64,000 nt of DNA from Halostagnicola kamekurae (GTDB taxonomy: Archaea > Halobacteriota > Halobacteria > Halobacteriales > Natrialbaceae): assembly GCF_900116205.1 (NCBI RefSeq), contig NZ_FOZS01000001.1, positions 930,001-994,000 of the forward strand, written 5' to 3'. This document shows, in pieces, positions 1 through 9,116 of this stretch; position 1 is the first letter of the stretch; each line of letters starts with the position of its first letter. Under the pieces are notes generated by a model. It was given only the letters and a program-made list of their open reading frames with translations. It was not told the DNA's origin and ran no database searches. A program made the translations under genes and the position numbers.

Positions 1-102
1 TTCTTCACTCAGAATTGAACTGAAACTGAATCGGCCAACTCGGTAACTCCACACGCGTAGTTAGCAAGTCCGCTCACGCATAGCATTCACACAGAAACTT
101 TC

Positions 103-109
103 AAATTTA
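103..109 (+). promoter_or_regulatory. TATA box of the 136-399 gene
   Basis: The AT-rich motif AAATTTA lies about 27 nt before the ATG at 136. This is the spacing expected of a haloarchaeal leaderless transcript that begins at the start codon, and it supports both the gene and its start. Confidence 0.5.
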
Positions 110-135
110 TGTGAGATACAGACTATCGCTCTTTC

Positions 136-399
136 ATGGAGCGATTCTACATCTTTCACATATGTATGGCAGCCTATGGGGCGACCTTCGCGATCAGGTC
201 GGTTTCAGCTATTATTGAAGGGAGTACAAGCCTACCAATTACCGTGGCTGGTATCGCCGGAGTTGGAATGATAATCGCGTCAGTACACGAGGTACTCACC
301 CGCTCCCCTTCCGACTTCGAAATCGGAAATCTAGCGTTCTGGGCCGTCGTTTTGGGTGTTGTTGGATTCCTCTTATTCCAAATACCTGAGTTGTTCTGA
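136..399 (+). CDS. Small multi-pass membrane protein, unknown function
   Basis: This 87-residue protein has three hydrophobic stretches (about residues 6-24, 34-52 and 66-84) separated by short polar loops, so it is probably an integral membrane protein. I recognise no family. The start is supported by a TATA-like motif 27 nt upstream. Base composition is less GC-rich than in the core genes to the right. Together with the orphan gene at 560 and the inverted-repeat element after it, this suggests recently acquired DNA. The opposite strand is also open, but that reading is charged and lacks promoter support. Confidence 0.5.
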   Translation: MERFYIFHICMAAYGATFAIRSVSAIIEGSTSLPITVAGIAGVGMIIASVHEVLTRSPSDFEIGNLAFWAVVLGVVGFLLFQIPELF

Positions 400-530
400 G
401 CGGTCAATCCCTGAGAGGTGATTGCAAAGTAGAGCGTGCATGCAGAGCAAACCACCATTCTTCGTTGTAGCAGATTTAGGCTTGAATGACATAGTTAGTA
501 TGATTTCATAAATATATAACAAGAAGGTAT

Positions 531-538
531 GCTATAAC
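531..538 (+). promoter_or_regulatory. TATA box of the 560-961 gene
   Basis: GCTATAAC lies about 25 nt upstream of the ATG at 560, consistent with a leaderless transcript. A second AT-rich tract (ATAAATATATAAC, 508-520) lies just before it. Confidence 0.45.
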
Positions 539-559
539 TCAATTGAACAGTACTTTACC

Positions 560-961
560 ATGATGCTTGAAAGAAGGGATTTACTGACGTTTGCTGGCGG
601 TGCAGTAATAGGGGGTGTTACAGTTTCATTTTTAGACAAGGGGTCTGGCTCTATTAGATGGTACAATGGAACTGATGAAACTCTCTGGACAGAAATCGAA
701 ATTCAGTCAAAAGGAGGTGTACTATTTTCTCCAGAGACCATTTATGAGGATAGTTCTGAATTGCCTCAGACCCCCGAATATATGTTTTCAGTACCAAACA
801 TAGTGCCAGCAGGTGATTATATTGTGAAGATAGAAGTTAGACGAAATTGGAATGAGAGTATTGCTGCCTCGGAGACAATTACGTGGAACGGGTCTGGACA
901 GGAACATGCTCTTTTGACTATTGAAATTGATAGCGATTTGAATATCGAGACTATACAATAG
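560..961 (+). CDS. AT-rich orphan protein with N-terminal signal/anchor
   Basis: The 133-residue product begins with a twin-arginine-like stretch (RRDLLTFAGG, residues 5-14) followed by a hydrophobic Gly/Val segment, so it is probably exported or anchored through its N-terminus. The remainder looks like a small beta-rich extracellular domain, with many alternating polar and aromatic residues and a WNGSG segment near the end. I recognise no family. The gene is clearly AT-rich and uses A/T-ending codons unlike everything from 1.1 kb onwards, a sign of horizontal transfer. It ends 3 bp before an inverted-repeat element. The start could also be the second ATG at 563. Confidence 0.6.
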   Translation: MMLERRDLLTFAGGAVIGGVTVSFLDKGSGSIRWYNGTDETLWTEIEIQSKGGVLFSPETIYEDSSELPQTPEYMFSVPNIVPAGDYIVKIEVRRNWNESIAASETITWNGSGQEHALLTIEIDSDLNIETIQ

Positions 962-963
962 TT

Positions 964-1086
964 GTTGGTAGCGTGAGTGGCACAGTTTCTTTATCAGATT
1001 TGCCTGTGAAACTCACGACCCGTATACGCACTGTACTGAACACCAGTTTCGCAGGTCACTCTGGATAAAGAAACCGTATTACCAAC
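964..1086. mobile_element. MITE-like element with imperfect terminal inverted repeats
   Basis: The ends are inverted copies: GTTGGTA at 964-970 and TACCAAC at 1080-1086. Inside them, both arms share GTTTCTTTATC, then AGA, then CCTG and GAAACT in the same order (left arm to about 1012, right arm from about 1042). The left arm has roughly 9 extra bases. The element is about 123 bp, non-coding, and sits between an AT-rich orphan gene and a core gene. No clear target-site duplication is visible. It could be a MITE or IS remnant, or a transcribed hairpin acting as a bidirectional terminator. Confidence 0.5.
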
Positions 1087-1095
1087 GATTGGTAA

Positions 1096-1893
1096 CTAGA
1101 TCGAGACGGTTTCGAGAGCGATGCGTCGCGGTTCGGGCGTCGATTCGCGGTTCTCAGATGAGATGGCGTAGACCCCCCGCTCACCTGTCAAGCCATCCGC
1201 ATCGGTCTCGTCGGAACTACTCGACAGGACACAGACGCCGTCGGCGAGCAGCGGCGCGATCACGCCGGCTGCAACCGTCCGCGGATCCGAAAGCGGTGCT
1301 CGGACGACGACTCGATCCCCGGTTTCGAGCGCGTTCGCCTCGACGACGTCCCGCGCGCTCTCGAGGAGGTCACCGTGCGTGATCGTCCGGTTCCCGTCGG
1401 TCAGCACTGCCGTGTCGGGGTCGGTGTCGATCGGCGGGAACGAGGGGTTCTCGCTCCAGAGACCGGTATCGAGGTGGTGAACGGCGGGATCGTCCGGTTT
1501 CTCGCCGTAGCCGATTCGCTGGCCGCCCGTCGGCAGTCGGTAGTCGCCGACGGAGGCGGTCGGAGCGACGACCGTCCGATAGGCGGTTCCGTCGGGAGCC
1601 ACCGCCGAATCACCGTCGTCGACGAGGTTTCTCGGCGGATCGAACCTGGTCGTCCCCTCGAGCAACGCGGTTCCGAAAAACGAGAGCAGCGCCATCGGTC
1701 CCGAGCCGACGACGCCGACGGCCACGCCCTCGCGGACGCCGCTGTGTCGGAGGAAGTTCCCCGCCTTCCACGTGCTCGTACAGAGCCAGTGGGCATCGTA
1801 GGTCCGGCCGGCGGCGTCCTCGAGTGCGGGTCGGTCCGTTCGCCGCTCTCGAGCGAACAGGTCGCCGACCGTTGTCGCGGTCATACCTGCCAA
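1096..1893 (-). CDS. Truncated adenylate-forming (ANL/AMP-binding) enzyme relative
   Basis: The 265-residue protein resembles the N-terminal part of acyl-/acetyl-CoA synthetases, but the family is normally about 500 or more residues. It lacks the P-loop-like TSGTTGKP motif and the C-terminal lid domain, so catalytic activity is doubtful. Two stretches look like copies of the same beta-alpha subdomain: about residues 18-85 (GRTYDAHWL..., REGVAVGVVG) and about 165-230 (NRTITHGDLL..., TGDRVVVRAP). It lies downstream of dnaJ on the same strand, and its stop codon is 9 bp from the inverted-repeat element. The start may be the ATG at 1893 or at 1884. Confidence 0.6.
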   Translation of the reverse strand: MAGMTATTVGDLFARERRTDRPALEDAAGRTYDAHWLCTSTWKAGNFLRHSGVREGVAVGVVGSGPMALLSFFGTALLEGTTRFDPPRNLVDDGDSAVAPDGTAYRTVVAPTASVGDYRLPTGGQRIGYGEKPDDPAVHHLDTGLWSENPSFPPIDTDPDTAVLTDGNRTITHGDLLESARDVVEANALETGDRVVVRAPLSDPRTVAAGVIAPLLADGVCVLSSSSDETDADGLTGERGVYAISSENRESTPEPRRIALETVSI

Positions 1894-1992
1894 TTCGTTC
1901 GGAGCCGAAAAAGGACGCCGACTCGCGGCGCTCGTCGTCGTTCGAAATCAGAACCCATCGCCGCTGAAACCGACACCGTTCGCTCGCGCCGA

Positions 1993-3168
1993 TCAGAACG
2001 CCCGCTTGATCTTCTCGAAGAAGCCCTCGTTGACCTCGATTTCGTCGCCGCCGGCCTCCGCGAACTCCTCGAGTGCCTCGCGCTGTTCGGCGTTCAAGCT
2101 GTCGGGCGTGACGATCTGGACTTGCACGAAGAGGTCACCGCTTCCGCGGCGCTGGAGGCGGGGCATTCCTTTGCCCTCGAGGCGGAAGGTTTCGCCGCTC
2201 TGGGTGCCGTCCGGAACGTCGAACTCGACCGCACCGTCGAGCGTCGGCACCTCGACCGTGTCGCCGAAGGTCGCCTGCGGGAACGAGATCGGGAGGCGGT
2301 ATCGGAGGTCGTTGCCGTCGCGTTCGAACTCGTCGTGCTCGCGGATCGAGACGTCGATCAGCAGGTCGCCGCTCGGACCGCCGTCGGGACTCGGACTCCC
2401 CTCGCCTTCCATTCTGAGGGTCTGGCCGTCCTGAATGCCCGCCGGGACGTCGACCGTGAGCGTGACCTCCTCGCGGACGTATCCCTCGCCGCGACAGTCG
2501 CTACAGGTTTCGGAGTAAAGCGTTCCCTCGCCCTCACAGCGCGGACAGGACGTCGTCTGCTGGACTCGGCCGAGCGGCGTCTGCTGGACCTGCGTCACCT
2601 GTCCGCGGCCCTGACACTCCGGACAGGTCTCCGCGTCGGCGCTCGGCGGGTGTCCCTCGCCGTCGCAGGTGTCACACGCCTCGGGACGGGCGATCGTGAA
2701 CTGCTTTTGGGCCCCGTCATAGGCCTCCTCGAGATCGATCTCGAGGTCGGTTCGCATGTTCCGTCCCTTCTGCGGGCCGCGTCTCCCGCGGCCGCCACCG
2801 CCGCCGAAGACCTGCTCGAAGATGTCGCCGAGGCCGCCACCGCCGCCCATGCCGCCACCGCCCATACCGCCACCCATGCCGCCGAAGGGGCCACCGCCCA
2901 TGCCGCCGGCGCCGCCCTCGCTCGCGTCGTACCCGTGTTTTTCGGCCTGCTCGTACTGCTCGTGGCCCATCCGGTCGTAGGCGCTTCGCTTTTCCTCGTC
3001 GGTCAGGACCTGCTTTGCCTTCTGTATCTTCTTGAACTTCTCTTCGGCGTTCGGATCGTCGCTGACGTCCGGATGGTACTCCGTCGCCTTCGATCGGTAC
3101 GCCTGCTTGATCTCCTCGGGAGAGGCGTCCGGACTCACGCCGAGAACATCGTAGAAATCCTCGCTCAT
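1993..3168 (-). CDS. dnaJ: Chaperone protein DnaJ (Hsp40)
   Basis: This co-chaperone delivers unfolded substrates to DnaK and stimulates its ATPase. The 391-residue protein has a J domain at residues 1-70 with the HPD motif, a long Gly/Met-rich linker (about 80-130), and four CxxCxGxG zinc motifs (CDTCDGEG, CPECQGRG, CPRCEGEG, CSDCRGEG, about 160-230). The two beta-sandwich substrate-binding domains follow. Length and domain order match type I DnaJ. It lies 108 bp downstream of dnaK on the same strand and is probably cotranscribed with it. Confidence 0.97.
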   Translation of the reverse strand: MSEDFYDVLGVSPDASPEEIKQAYRSKATEYHPDVSDDPNAEEKFKKIQKAKQVLTDEEKRSAYDRMGHEQYEQAEKHGYDASEGGAGGMGGGPFGGMGGGMGGGGMGGGGGLGDIFEQVFGGGGGRGRRGPQKGRNMRTDLEIDLEEAYDGAQKQFTIARPEACDTCDGEGHPPSADAETCPECQGRGQVTQVQQTPLGRVQQTTSCPRCEGEGTLYSETCSDCRGEGYVREEVTLTVDVPAGIQDGQTLRMEGEGSPSPDGGPSGDLLIDVSIREHDEFERDGNDLRYRLPISFPQATFGDTVEVPTLDGAVEFDVPDGTQSGETFRLEGKGMPRLQRRGSGDLFVQVQIVTPDSLNAEQREALEEFAEAGGDEIEVNEGFFEKIKRAF

Positions 3169-3276
3169 TCGTTACCCCACCGTAATCGATTGAGCCACTT
3201 GAAATGACCGTTTGTGCGCCCTCGAGAACGAACTGCGAGATCGGGTGCTCGGGGTCGTCAGGTGCGTTCGGAGTCG

Positions 3277-5232
3277 TTAGGAGTCGTCGCCGTCGTCGTC
3301 GCTCTCGTCTTCGACGTCCTCGAAGTCGGCGTCGACGTACTCGTCGTCACCCGCGTCCGGGCCGCCAGCGCCGGGGTTCGGACCGCCGCCCATGCCGCCT
3401 CCCATTCCAGCACCGCCCGCGGCTCCCGGGCCGCCGGCAGCGCCCGCGCCGGCGGCTCCAGCGCCGGCTGCTCCGCCGGCTGCACCCGCGCCAGCGTCCT
3501 GGTAGACCTGTTTGCCGATCTCCTGTAGTTCCTTGCTCAGGGTCTCGGTCGCCGCCTCGATGTCGTCGGCCTCGGCGTCCTCGTCGTCGATCGTCTCTTC
3601 TAGGTCCTCGACGGCCGCTTCGACGCTCTCGCGGATCTCGTCGTCGACCTCCTCGTTCTCCTCGAGGAGCGTCTCCGCGCGCTGGATCGCGGCCTCGGCG
3701 GAGTTGCGCGCCTCGATCCGTTCGCGGCGCTGCTGGTCCTCTTCGGCGTGTTCTTCTGCTTCCTCTTGCAGTCGATCGATCTCCTCGTCGGAGAGACCGG
3801 CACCGCCCTCGATCGTGATCTCCTCGCTGGTGCCGGTTCCCTTGTCTTCGGCGGAGACGTTGACGATCCCGTTCTCGTCGATCGAGAAGCCGACCTCGAT
3901 CTGGGGCGTTCCGGCCGGTGCCGGCGGGATGCCGGTCAGGTGGAACTCGCCGAGCAGTTCGTTCTTCTCGGCGAGCTCGCGCTCGCCCTGGAAGACCCGG
4001 ACCTGCACCGACGTCTGGTTGTCCGCCGCGGTCGTGAACACCTTCGACTCCTCGGTCGGAATCGTCGTGTTCTTCTCGATGAGTCGCTCGAAGAGGCCGC
4101 CCTTGACCTCGATACCGAGCGAGAGCGGCGTCACGTCGAGCAAGACGACGTCGTCGACCTCGCCACCGAGGACGCCGCCCTGAATCGCCGCGCCGAGCGC
4201 GACGGCCTCGTCGGGGTTGACGTTCTTCTGTGGCTCCTCGCCGATGAGTTCCTCGACCTTCTCGGCGACCTGTGGCATCCGGGTCGAGCCGCCGACGAGC
4301 AGGACTTCGTCGATGTCGCCCTTCTCGTAGCCCGCGTCCTCGAGCGCCTGCTCGGTCGGTTCGACCGTGCGCTCGATGAGATCCGACGTGAGCGACTCGA
4401 ACTTGGCTCGAGTCATGCTCTCTTCTAGGTGGATCGGGCCGTCGTCGCCCGCGGTGATGAAGGGGAGGTTGATCTCGGTTTCCTTCCGGCTGCTGAGTTC
4501 GATCTTGGCCTCCTCTGCGGCGTCTTTGAGCCGCTGGAGGGCCTGTCGGTCCTCGCGGAGGTCGACGCCGTGTTCGGCCTCGAACTGCTCGGCCAGCCAG
4601 TCGATGATGGCGTGGTCCCAGTCGTCGCCGCCGAGGTCGTTGTCGCCGTTGGTCGCGACGACCTCGTAGACGCCGCCGCCCAGATCGAGGATCGAGACGT
4701 CGAACGTCCCGCCGCCGAGGTCGTAGACGAGGACGGTCTGATCGGCGTCGTCCTCCAAGCCGTAGGCCATCGACGCCGCGGTCGGCTCGTTGATGATCCG
4801 CTCGACATCGAAACCGGCGATCTCGCCGGCGTCTTTGGTCGCCTGGCGCTGTCGGTCCGAGAAGTACGCCGGCACCGTGATGACCGCCTTCTCGATGTCG
4901 TCACCGAGGTACTCCTCCGCGTCGTGTTTGATCTTCTGGAGGATCATCGCCGAGATCTCTTCGGGCGTGTAGTCTTCACCCTCGATCTCGACGGTGTAGT
5001 CCTCCTCGCCCATGTGGCGCTTGATCGAGGCGATGGTCTTTTCCGGGTTCTGAATCGCCTGATTCTTCGCCGGTTTGCCGACGAGCCGTTCGTCGTCGGT
5101 AAAGGCCACGACCGACGGCGTGGTTCGGTCGCCCTCCGAGTTGACGATGATCTCCGGGTCACCGCCTTCCATCACTGCGAAGGCACTGTTCGTCGTCCCG
5201 AGGTCGATCCCGAGAATCTTGTTGCTCGTCAT
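3277..5232 (-). CDS. dnaK: Chaperone protein DnaK (Hsp70)
   Basis: This ATP-driven chaperone is 651 residues. The nucleotide-binding domain has the phosphate loop GIDLGTTNS near residue 10, [12 protein letters not shown] in the middle and [10 protein letters not shown] after it. The interdomain linker [12 protein letters not shown] is followed by the substrate-binding domain and helical lid. The tail is very rich in Gly/Ala and ends in an acidic stretch ([15 protein letters not shown]). I chose the ATG at 5232 because [12 protein letters not shown] matches the family start and a TATA box lies about 30 nt upstream. The upstream ATG at 5253 would lie almost on that TATA box. Genes run grpE, dnaK, dnaJ. 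Confidence 0.98.
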   Translation of the reverse strand: MTSNKILGIDLGTTNSAFAVMEGGDPEIIVNSEGDRTTPSVVAFTDDERLVGKPAKNQAIQNPEKTIASIKRHMGEEDYTVEIEGEDYTPEEISAMILQKIKHDAEEYLGDDIEKAVITVPAYFSDRQRQATKDAGEIAGFDVERIINEPTAASMAYGLEDDADQTVLVYDLGGGTFDVSILDLGGGVYEVVATNGDNDLGGDDWDHAIIDWLAEQFEAEHGVDLREDRQALQRLKDAAEEAKIELSSRKETEINLPFITAGDDGPIHLEESMTRAKFESLTSDLIERTVEPTEQALEDAGYEKGDIDEVLLVGGSTRMPQVAEKVEELIGEEPQKNVNPDEAVALGAAIQGGVLGGEVDDVVLLDVTPLSLGIEVKGGLFERLIEKNTTIPTEESKVFTTAADNQTSVQVRVFQGERELAEKNELLGEFHLTGIPPAPAGTPQIEVGFSIDENGIVNVSAEDKGTGTSEEITIEGGAGLSDEEIDRLQEEAEEHAEEDQQRRERIEARNSAEAAIQRAETLLEENEEVDDEIRESVEAAVEDLEETIDDEDAEADDIEAATETLSKELQEIGKQVYQDAGAGAAGGAAGAGAAGAGAAGGPGAAGGAGMGGGMGGGPNPGAGGPDAGDDEYVDADFEDVEDESDDDGDDS

Positions 5233-5256
5233 CTGGCCGGGTATAACGCGCACTTT

Positions 5257-5266
5257 GTTTTAAAGC
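5257..5266 (-). promoter_or_regulatory. dnaK promoter TATA box
   Basis: Read on the minus strand the motif is GCTTTAAAAC, centred about 29 nt before the dnaK ATG at 5232, giving a very short leader or none. The 299-bp gap between grpE and dnaK therefore carries a separate dnaK promoter, plausibly heat-regulated. I see no other gene in that gap. Confidence 0.55.
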
Positions 5267-5531
5267 TTACTAGCTGGGTCCGCCGATCGAATAAAACCCG
5301 CTGTGAGCAGTTCTATCGGCGACTCTCGACAGTTGGGGTTCGATAAAATTTGGTTGCCTATAGGTACCATAGAGCAAGTCCCGCGGCGGTTGCTCGAGCC
5401 GTGTCGGTCGGTACCAGCACCAACAAATTCGATCGGTCTCTCGACCACTCGAGTCGCCTTCAGCTGTCGACAGCGTGCGCTCTCACGGCGTGATATCGGA
5501 CGGGTGGCCGCTCGCGAGAAGACGATCCGCG

Positions 5532-6422
5532 CTACGCTTCGCTTCCTTCGGTTTCGTCCGACGGGTCGCCAGTTTCCGAACCCTCCGCGTCCGCGCCGGC
5601 TTCGACGCCCTCCTCGGCGAACTCACCGTTCGAGACGGTGATCTGTGCGTTCTGAATCACTTTCTCGCCCATCTCGTAGCCGGGCGTGAACACGTCCGCG
5701 ACCGTTCCTTCGGGCTGGTCGCTGTCGACGTTCATCATAACCTCGTGGCGCTGGGGGTCGACCTCGGCTCCCGGTTCCGGATCGATTTCGGTGACGTTCT
5801 CGTCCTCGAGGATCCGGTCGAACTCCCGGAGGGTCATGTCGACGCCGTCTCGGAGGCTCTCGACGTCGCCGCTTTCCTCCTCGAGCGCGCGCTTGAGGTT
5901 GTCTCGGACGCCGACGAGCCGTTCGACCAGGTCCTCGGTCGCGCGCTCTTTCATCTGTTCCTGGCGCTTTTTCGCTCGCTTCTTGTAGTTCTGGAAGTCG
6001 GCCTGCTTGCGCTTGAGCCGACTCTGGAGGTCCTCGACCTCGGCTTCGTACGCTTCGATCCGTTCGTCTCGTTGCTCGAGGGCCGCCTGGAGTTCGCCGA
6101 TCGTTTCGGCCTGTTCCTCGATGCGACCGACGAGGTCCGCCTCGCGTTCGACCGCGTCCTCGAGCAGTCGGTCGACCTCCTCGGTGGTGTCCTCGTCCGG
6201 AATCGCCGCGACGGCGTCGGCGAGCGTCGGCGAGACGTCGGTCTCGGCGGCGGGATCCGACGCGTCGGCCGTCTCGGGCCCGTCGGAGGACGCCTCGCGC
6301 TCGTCGGAGGGGGAGTCCTCGGCTGGGCGCGTAGATTGGTCGTCTCCGCCGGCAACGTCGTCGGATTCCTCCTCGGACGGAACGGACTGGGCGTCTGCGT
6401 TCGTGCCCTCGTCTTCGCTCAT
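5532..6422 (-). CDS. grpE: Nucleotide exchange factor GrpE
   Basis: GrpE releases ADP from DnaK. The 296-residue protein has a long acidic, low-complexity N-terminus (about residues 1-90) and a heptad-patterned coiled coil (about 90-170). The conserved GrpE core follows, with the FQNYKKRAKKR segment and the beta domain ending in VFTPGYEMGEKVIQNAQITV. A second acidic tail closes the protein. It is longer than bacterial GrpE (about 200) because of the acidic extensions, which is typical of halophiles. It is the first gene of the grpE-dnaK-dnaJ set. Confidence 0.95.
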   Translation of the reverse strand: MSEDEGTNADAQSVPSEEESDDVAGGDDQSTRPAEDSPSDEREASSDGPETADASDPAAETDVSPTLADAVAAIPDEDTTEEVDRLLEDAVEREADLVGRIEEQAETIGELQAALEQRDERIEAYEAEVEDLQSRLKRKQADFQNYKKRAKKRQEQMKERATEDLVERLVGVRDNLKRALEEESGDVESLRDGVDMTLREFDRILEDENVTEIDPEPGAEVDPQRHEVMMNVDSDQPEGTVADVFTPGYEMGEKVIQNAQITVSNGEFAEEGVEAGADAEGSETGDPSDETEGSEA

Positions 6423-6533
6423 ATCCCAGTCAAAGAACAGCGGTAATAAAAGGGTTGAGGTCCGGTCGCGAACGTGTCGGCTGGCCCGGGTGTGGCCGCG
6501 GGCGGGGCGTTCGACCGGTCGCGTTTCGTCCGG

Positions 6534-7361
6534 CTACGAGCGGGCGTTCGACTTCGTGAGCCAGATGCCGACGAGGAAGATACCCGTCAGCACCGCCGCG
6601 AGTCCGAGGTACGTGAGTTCGACAAGTCGGTATCCCACCACGGACTGGCGACCGAAGAAGACGGTGAGATAGGCGAGCAGCGGTGAGAGAGCGAGCACGC
6701 TTCGAACGCCTCGCTTCTCGAAGTGGCGGCGACCGACGAGGACGACGAAGACGGCCACGGAGACGACGGCGAGTGAAAGCGCGTACTGGGCGATCTGTAC
6801 GCGGGGGGGATAGCTCGTGGTGGGCGCGAGATAGAACAGGCTCAACCCGACGTGGGCCGGGACCGTCAGGCTCCCGACGGCGAAGGCGGTGGTGACCTGT
6901 CCCGCGGTTAGTCGCGGCGCCCAGACGAGAATCGTCGCGACGACGAAGAGGGTGAAGATCAGGATTGCCGTCCAGAAGTGAAGCGAGAGGATGTTCGTGG
7001 TGTACTGCTGGACGGTCTCACGTCCCAGCGCAACCTGAACAGGCGTCAGCACCATTCCGAGGACGACCAGCGCGGTGACGCGTCGGTCGACGTTCGCCCG
7101 TCGGATCGAGGCGACGGCGGTCCCGATGATCGCGAAGCCGGCGAACATCGAGACGAAGCGGTGGAACCACTCGTAGAAACTCACGATGTGGGCCGGAAAC
7201 AGGTTGAACGGCCCGGCGTCACATCGGGGCCAGTTCGCCTCGCAGCCGAGACCGGAGCCGGTCGCTTTCGCCGCGACGCCGAGCAGAATCGTCGCGCCGA
7301 CCAGCACGAGCGTCCCCGCCAACAGATGCGGAAAGCCGAACCGATCGCGGAGCGAACGCAT
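6534..7361 (-). CDS. ctaA: CtaA/COX15-family heme A synthase
   Basis: This integral membrane protein is predicted to convert heme O to heme A for terminal oxidases. The 275 residues hold about eight hydrophobic segments. The ExxH pair YEWFHR (about residue 60), SLHFW (about 125) and PAHVG (about 185) provide the conserved Glu/His positions of the family, and a Cys pair (CEANWPRC, about 37-44) sits in the first outer loop, as in CtaA. The start at 7361 places the first helix directly after a short basic N-terminus. Longer in-frame starts up to a GTG at 7520 would add a non-conserved polar extension. It is divergent from purF. Confidence 0.85.
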   Translation of the reverse strand: MRSLRDRFGFPHLLAGTLVLVGATILLGVAAKATGSGLGCEANWPRCDAGPFNLFPAHIVSFYEWFHRFVSMFAGFAIIGTAVASIRRANVDRRVTALVVLGMVLTPVQVALGRETVQQYTTNILSLHFWTAILIFTLFVVATILVWAPRLTAGQVTTAFAVGSLTVPAHVGLSLFYLAPTTSYPPRVQIAQYALSLAVVSVAVFVVLVGRRHFEKRGVRSVLALSPLLAYLTVFFGRQSVVGYRLVELTYLGLAAVLTGIFLVGIWLTKSNARS

Positions 7362-7573
7362 AGTCGAGTTGGATGTGTGTGTAGTAGACGACACGGTCTT
7401 CAGGCGGGGCTTGGGAACGCCCGCATTTAGGTTGTCCGAGTCTGTCCCAGCGCTCGAGAATCGGGCACCTGTCGATTCGAGACCCGACGACGAGGGCTGC
7501 TCCCGTTCGTGAGTGTCCACAATTGTGTATATATTTCGCGTTTTAGAGACTGATTCGAGCACAAACAAGGAGG

Positions 7574-7580
7574 TTTTTAT
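7574..7580 (+). promoter_or_regulatory. purF promoter TATA box
   Basis: TTTTTAT lies about 28 nt before the ATG at 7605. This favours a leaderless purF transcript starting there rather than at the internal ATG at 7644. Confidence 0.5.
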
Positions 7581-7604
7581 CGGTCGGACTCCGTAGGATG
7601 AGCT

Positions 7605-9116
7605 ATGACTGAAGCGCGGGGCGAAACTCCCCGGCGAACAGGAATGACCGAGAAGTGCGGCGTCGTCGGCGTCGCGCTGAACGGTCGATCGGCGGCACGA
7701 CCGTTGTACTACGCACTCTACGCGCTCCAGCACCGCGGCCAGGAGTCGGCGGGGATCGTCACCCACGACGGCTTCCAACAGCACAGCCACGTCGACATGG
7801 GGCTGGTCGGCGACGTGTTCGGCGAGGACGACCTCGACGTGCTCAACGGGTCGGCGGGGATCGGCCACGTCCGCTACCCGACCGCGGGATCGGTCGACTC
7901 GAGCTGTGCACAGCCGTTCTCGGTGTCGTTCAAGAGCGGCTCGCTCGGGCTGAGCCACAACGGCAACCTCGTCAACGCCGACGAAATTCGGGACGAACTC
8001 GCCGGCGCGGGCCACGCCTTCACGAGCGACGGTGACACCGAAGTGATCGCCCACGACCTCGCGCGCAACTTGCTTGAGGAGGACCTCGTTCGCGCTGTAA
8101 AGCGCACGATGCAGCGGATCCACGGCTCGTACTCGCTTACGATCAGCCACGACGAGACGATCATGGGCGTGCGCGACCCGCAAGGGAATCGCCCGCTCTG
8201 TATCGGGAAGCTCGAGGACGGCTACATCCTGGCCTCCGAGTCGGCTGCGATCGACACGCTCGACGGCGAACTCGTCCGCGACGTTCGGCCGGGCGAGCTC
8301 GTCGTCCTGCAGGCTGACGGGCAGGGATTCGACTCCTACCAGTTGATCGACCAGGAGAACACGGCACACTGCTTTTTCGAACACGTCTACTTCGCCCGCC
8401 CGGACAGCGTGATCGACGAAACGCTCGTCTACGAGGCTCGACGCGAACTCGGTCGCACGCTCTGGGCTGAAAGCGGCGTGGAAACGGACGTCGTGATGCC
8501 GGTTCCCGACTCGGGCCGGGCGTTCGCCTCCGGCTACGCCGACGCGGCGAGCGAGACGACGGCCGAGGGCGAGCCGCGAGACGAGAACGACGACGGCGTC
8601 GAGTTCGCCGAGGGGCTGATGAAAAACCGCTACGTGGGCCGGACGTTCATCATGCCGACCCAGGACGAACGCGAGCGCGCGGTTCGGCTGAAGCTCAACC
8701 CGATCAAATCGACCGTCGAGGGCAAGACTGTCACGCTCATCGACGACTCCATCGTTCGCGGGACGACCTCCACCCAGCTCGTACAACTGCTCAAAGACTG
8801 CGGGGCCGAGGAGGTCCACATGCGCATCGGCGCGCCACCGATCGTCGCGCCCTGTTACATGGGCATCGACATGGCGACCCGGGAGGAACTGATCGCCGCG
8901 GACAAGGACACCGAGGGAGTCTGTGAGGCCATCGACGCCGACAGCCTCGCGTACCTCTCGACTGACGGCGTCGCGAGCGTCCTCGAGAGCGACCGCGAGG
9001 ACCTCTGTATGGGCTGTGTGACCGGCGAGTACCCCTACGACATCGAGGGCGAAGAGACCGACCGCGACGTGGCTCGGCCCCAACTCGAGGGGTCGGCGCT
9101 GCACGCGGACGATTGA
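7605..9116 (+). CDS. purF: Amidophosphoribosyltransferase PurF
   Basis: PurF catalyses the first committed step of de novo purine synthesis (PRPP plus glutamine to phosphoribosylamine). The 503-residue protein has an N-terminal Ntn glutaminase domain and a C-terminal phosphoribosyltransferase domain with the PRPP motif TLIDDSIVRGTTS (about residue 380). The nucleophile Cys in TEKCGVVGV would be exposed after removal of a short propeptide. Two ATGs are possible; 7605 has the TATA box, while 7644 would leave only three residues before KCGVVG. A short acidic insert (about residues 315-335) interrupts the PRT domain. Its last codons are part of a 28-bp tandem repeat. Confidence 0.96.
   Translation: MTEARGETPRRTGMTEKCGVVGVALNGRSAARPLYYALYALQHRGQESAGIVTHDGFQQHSHVDMGLVGDVFGEDDLDVLNGSAGIGHVRYPTAGSVDSSCAQPFSVSFKSGSLGLSHNGNLVNADEIRDELAGAGHAFTSDGDTEVIAHDLARNLLEEDLVRAVKRTMQRIHGSYSLTISHDETIMGVRDPQGNRPLCIGKLEDGYILASESAAIDTLDGELVRDVRPGELVVLQADGQGFDSYQLIDQENTAHCFFEHVYFARPDSVIDETLVYEARRELGRTLWAESGVETDVVMPVPDSGRAFASGYADAASETTAEGEPRDENDDGVEFAEGLMKNRYVGRTFIMPTQDERERAVRLKLNPIKSTVEGKTVTLIDDSIVRGTTSTQLVQLLKDCGAEEVHMRIGAPPIVAPCYMGIDMATREELIAADKDTEGVCEAIDADSLAYLSTDGVASVLESDREDLCMGCVTGEYPYDIEGEETDRDVARPQLEGSALHADD

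Noticed and set aside
1096-1893. Functional acetyl-CoA synthetase
   Set aside because: About half the family length and no adenylation P-loop motif; described as a truncated relative instead.
1375-3207. 600-codon frame antisense to dnaJ and the ANL-like gene
   Set aside because: Arg/Ala/Leu-rich shadow of two recognised minus-strand genes.
4429-5346. Long open frame antisense to dnaK
   Set aside because: A by-product of high GC at third positions of dnaK; composition is Val/Arg/Asp-rich without any motif, and dnaK is certain.
5260-5448. 62-codon minus-strand frame upstream of dnaK
   Set aside because: It ends at the dnaK TATA box and has neither halophile-like acidity nor a recognisable motif.
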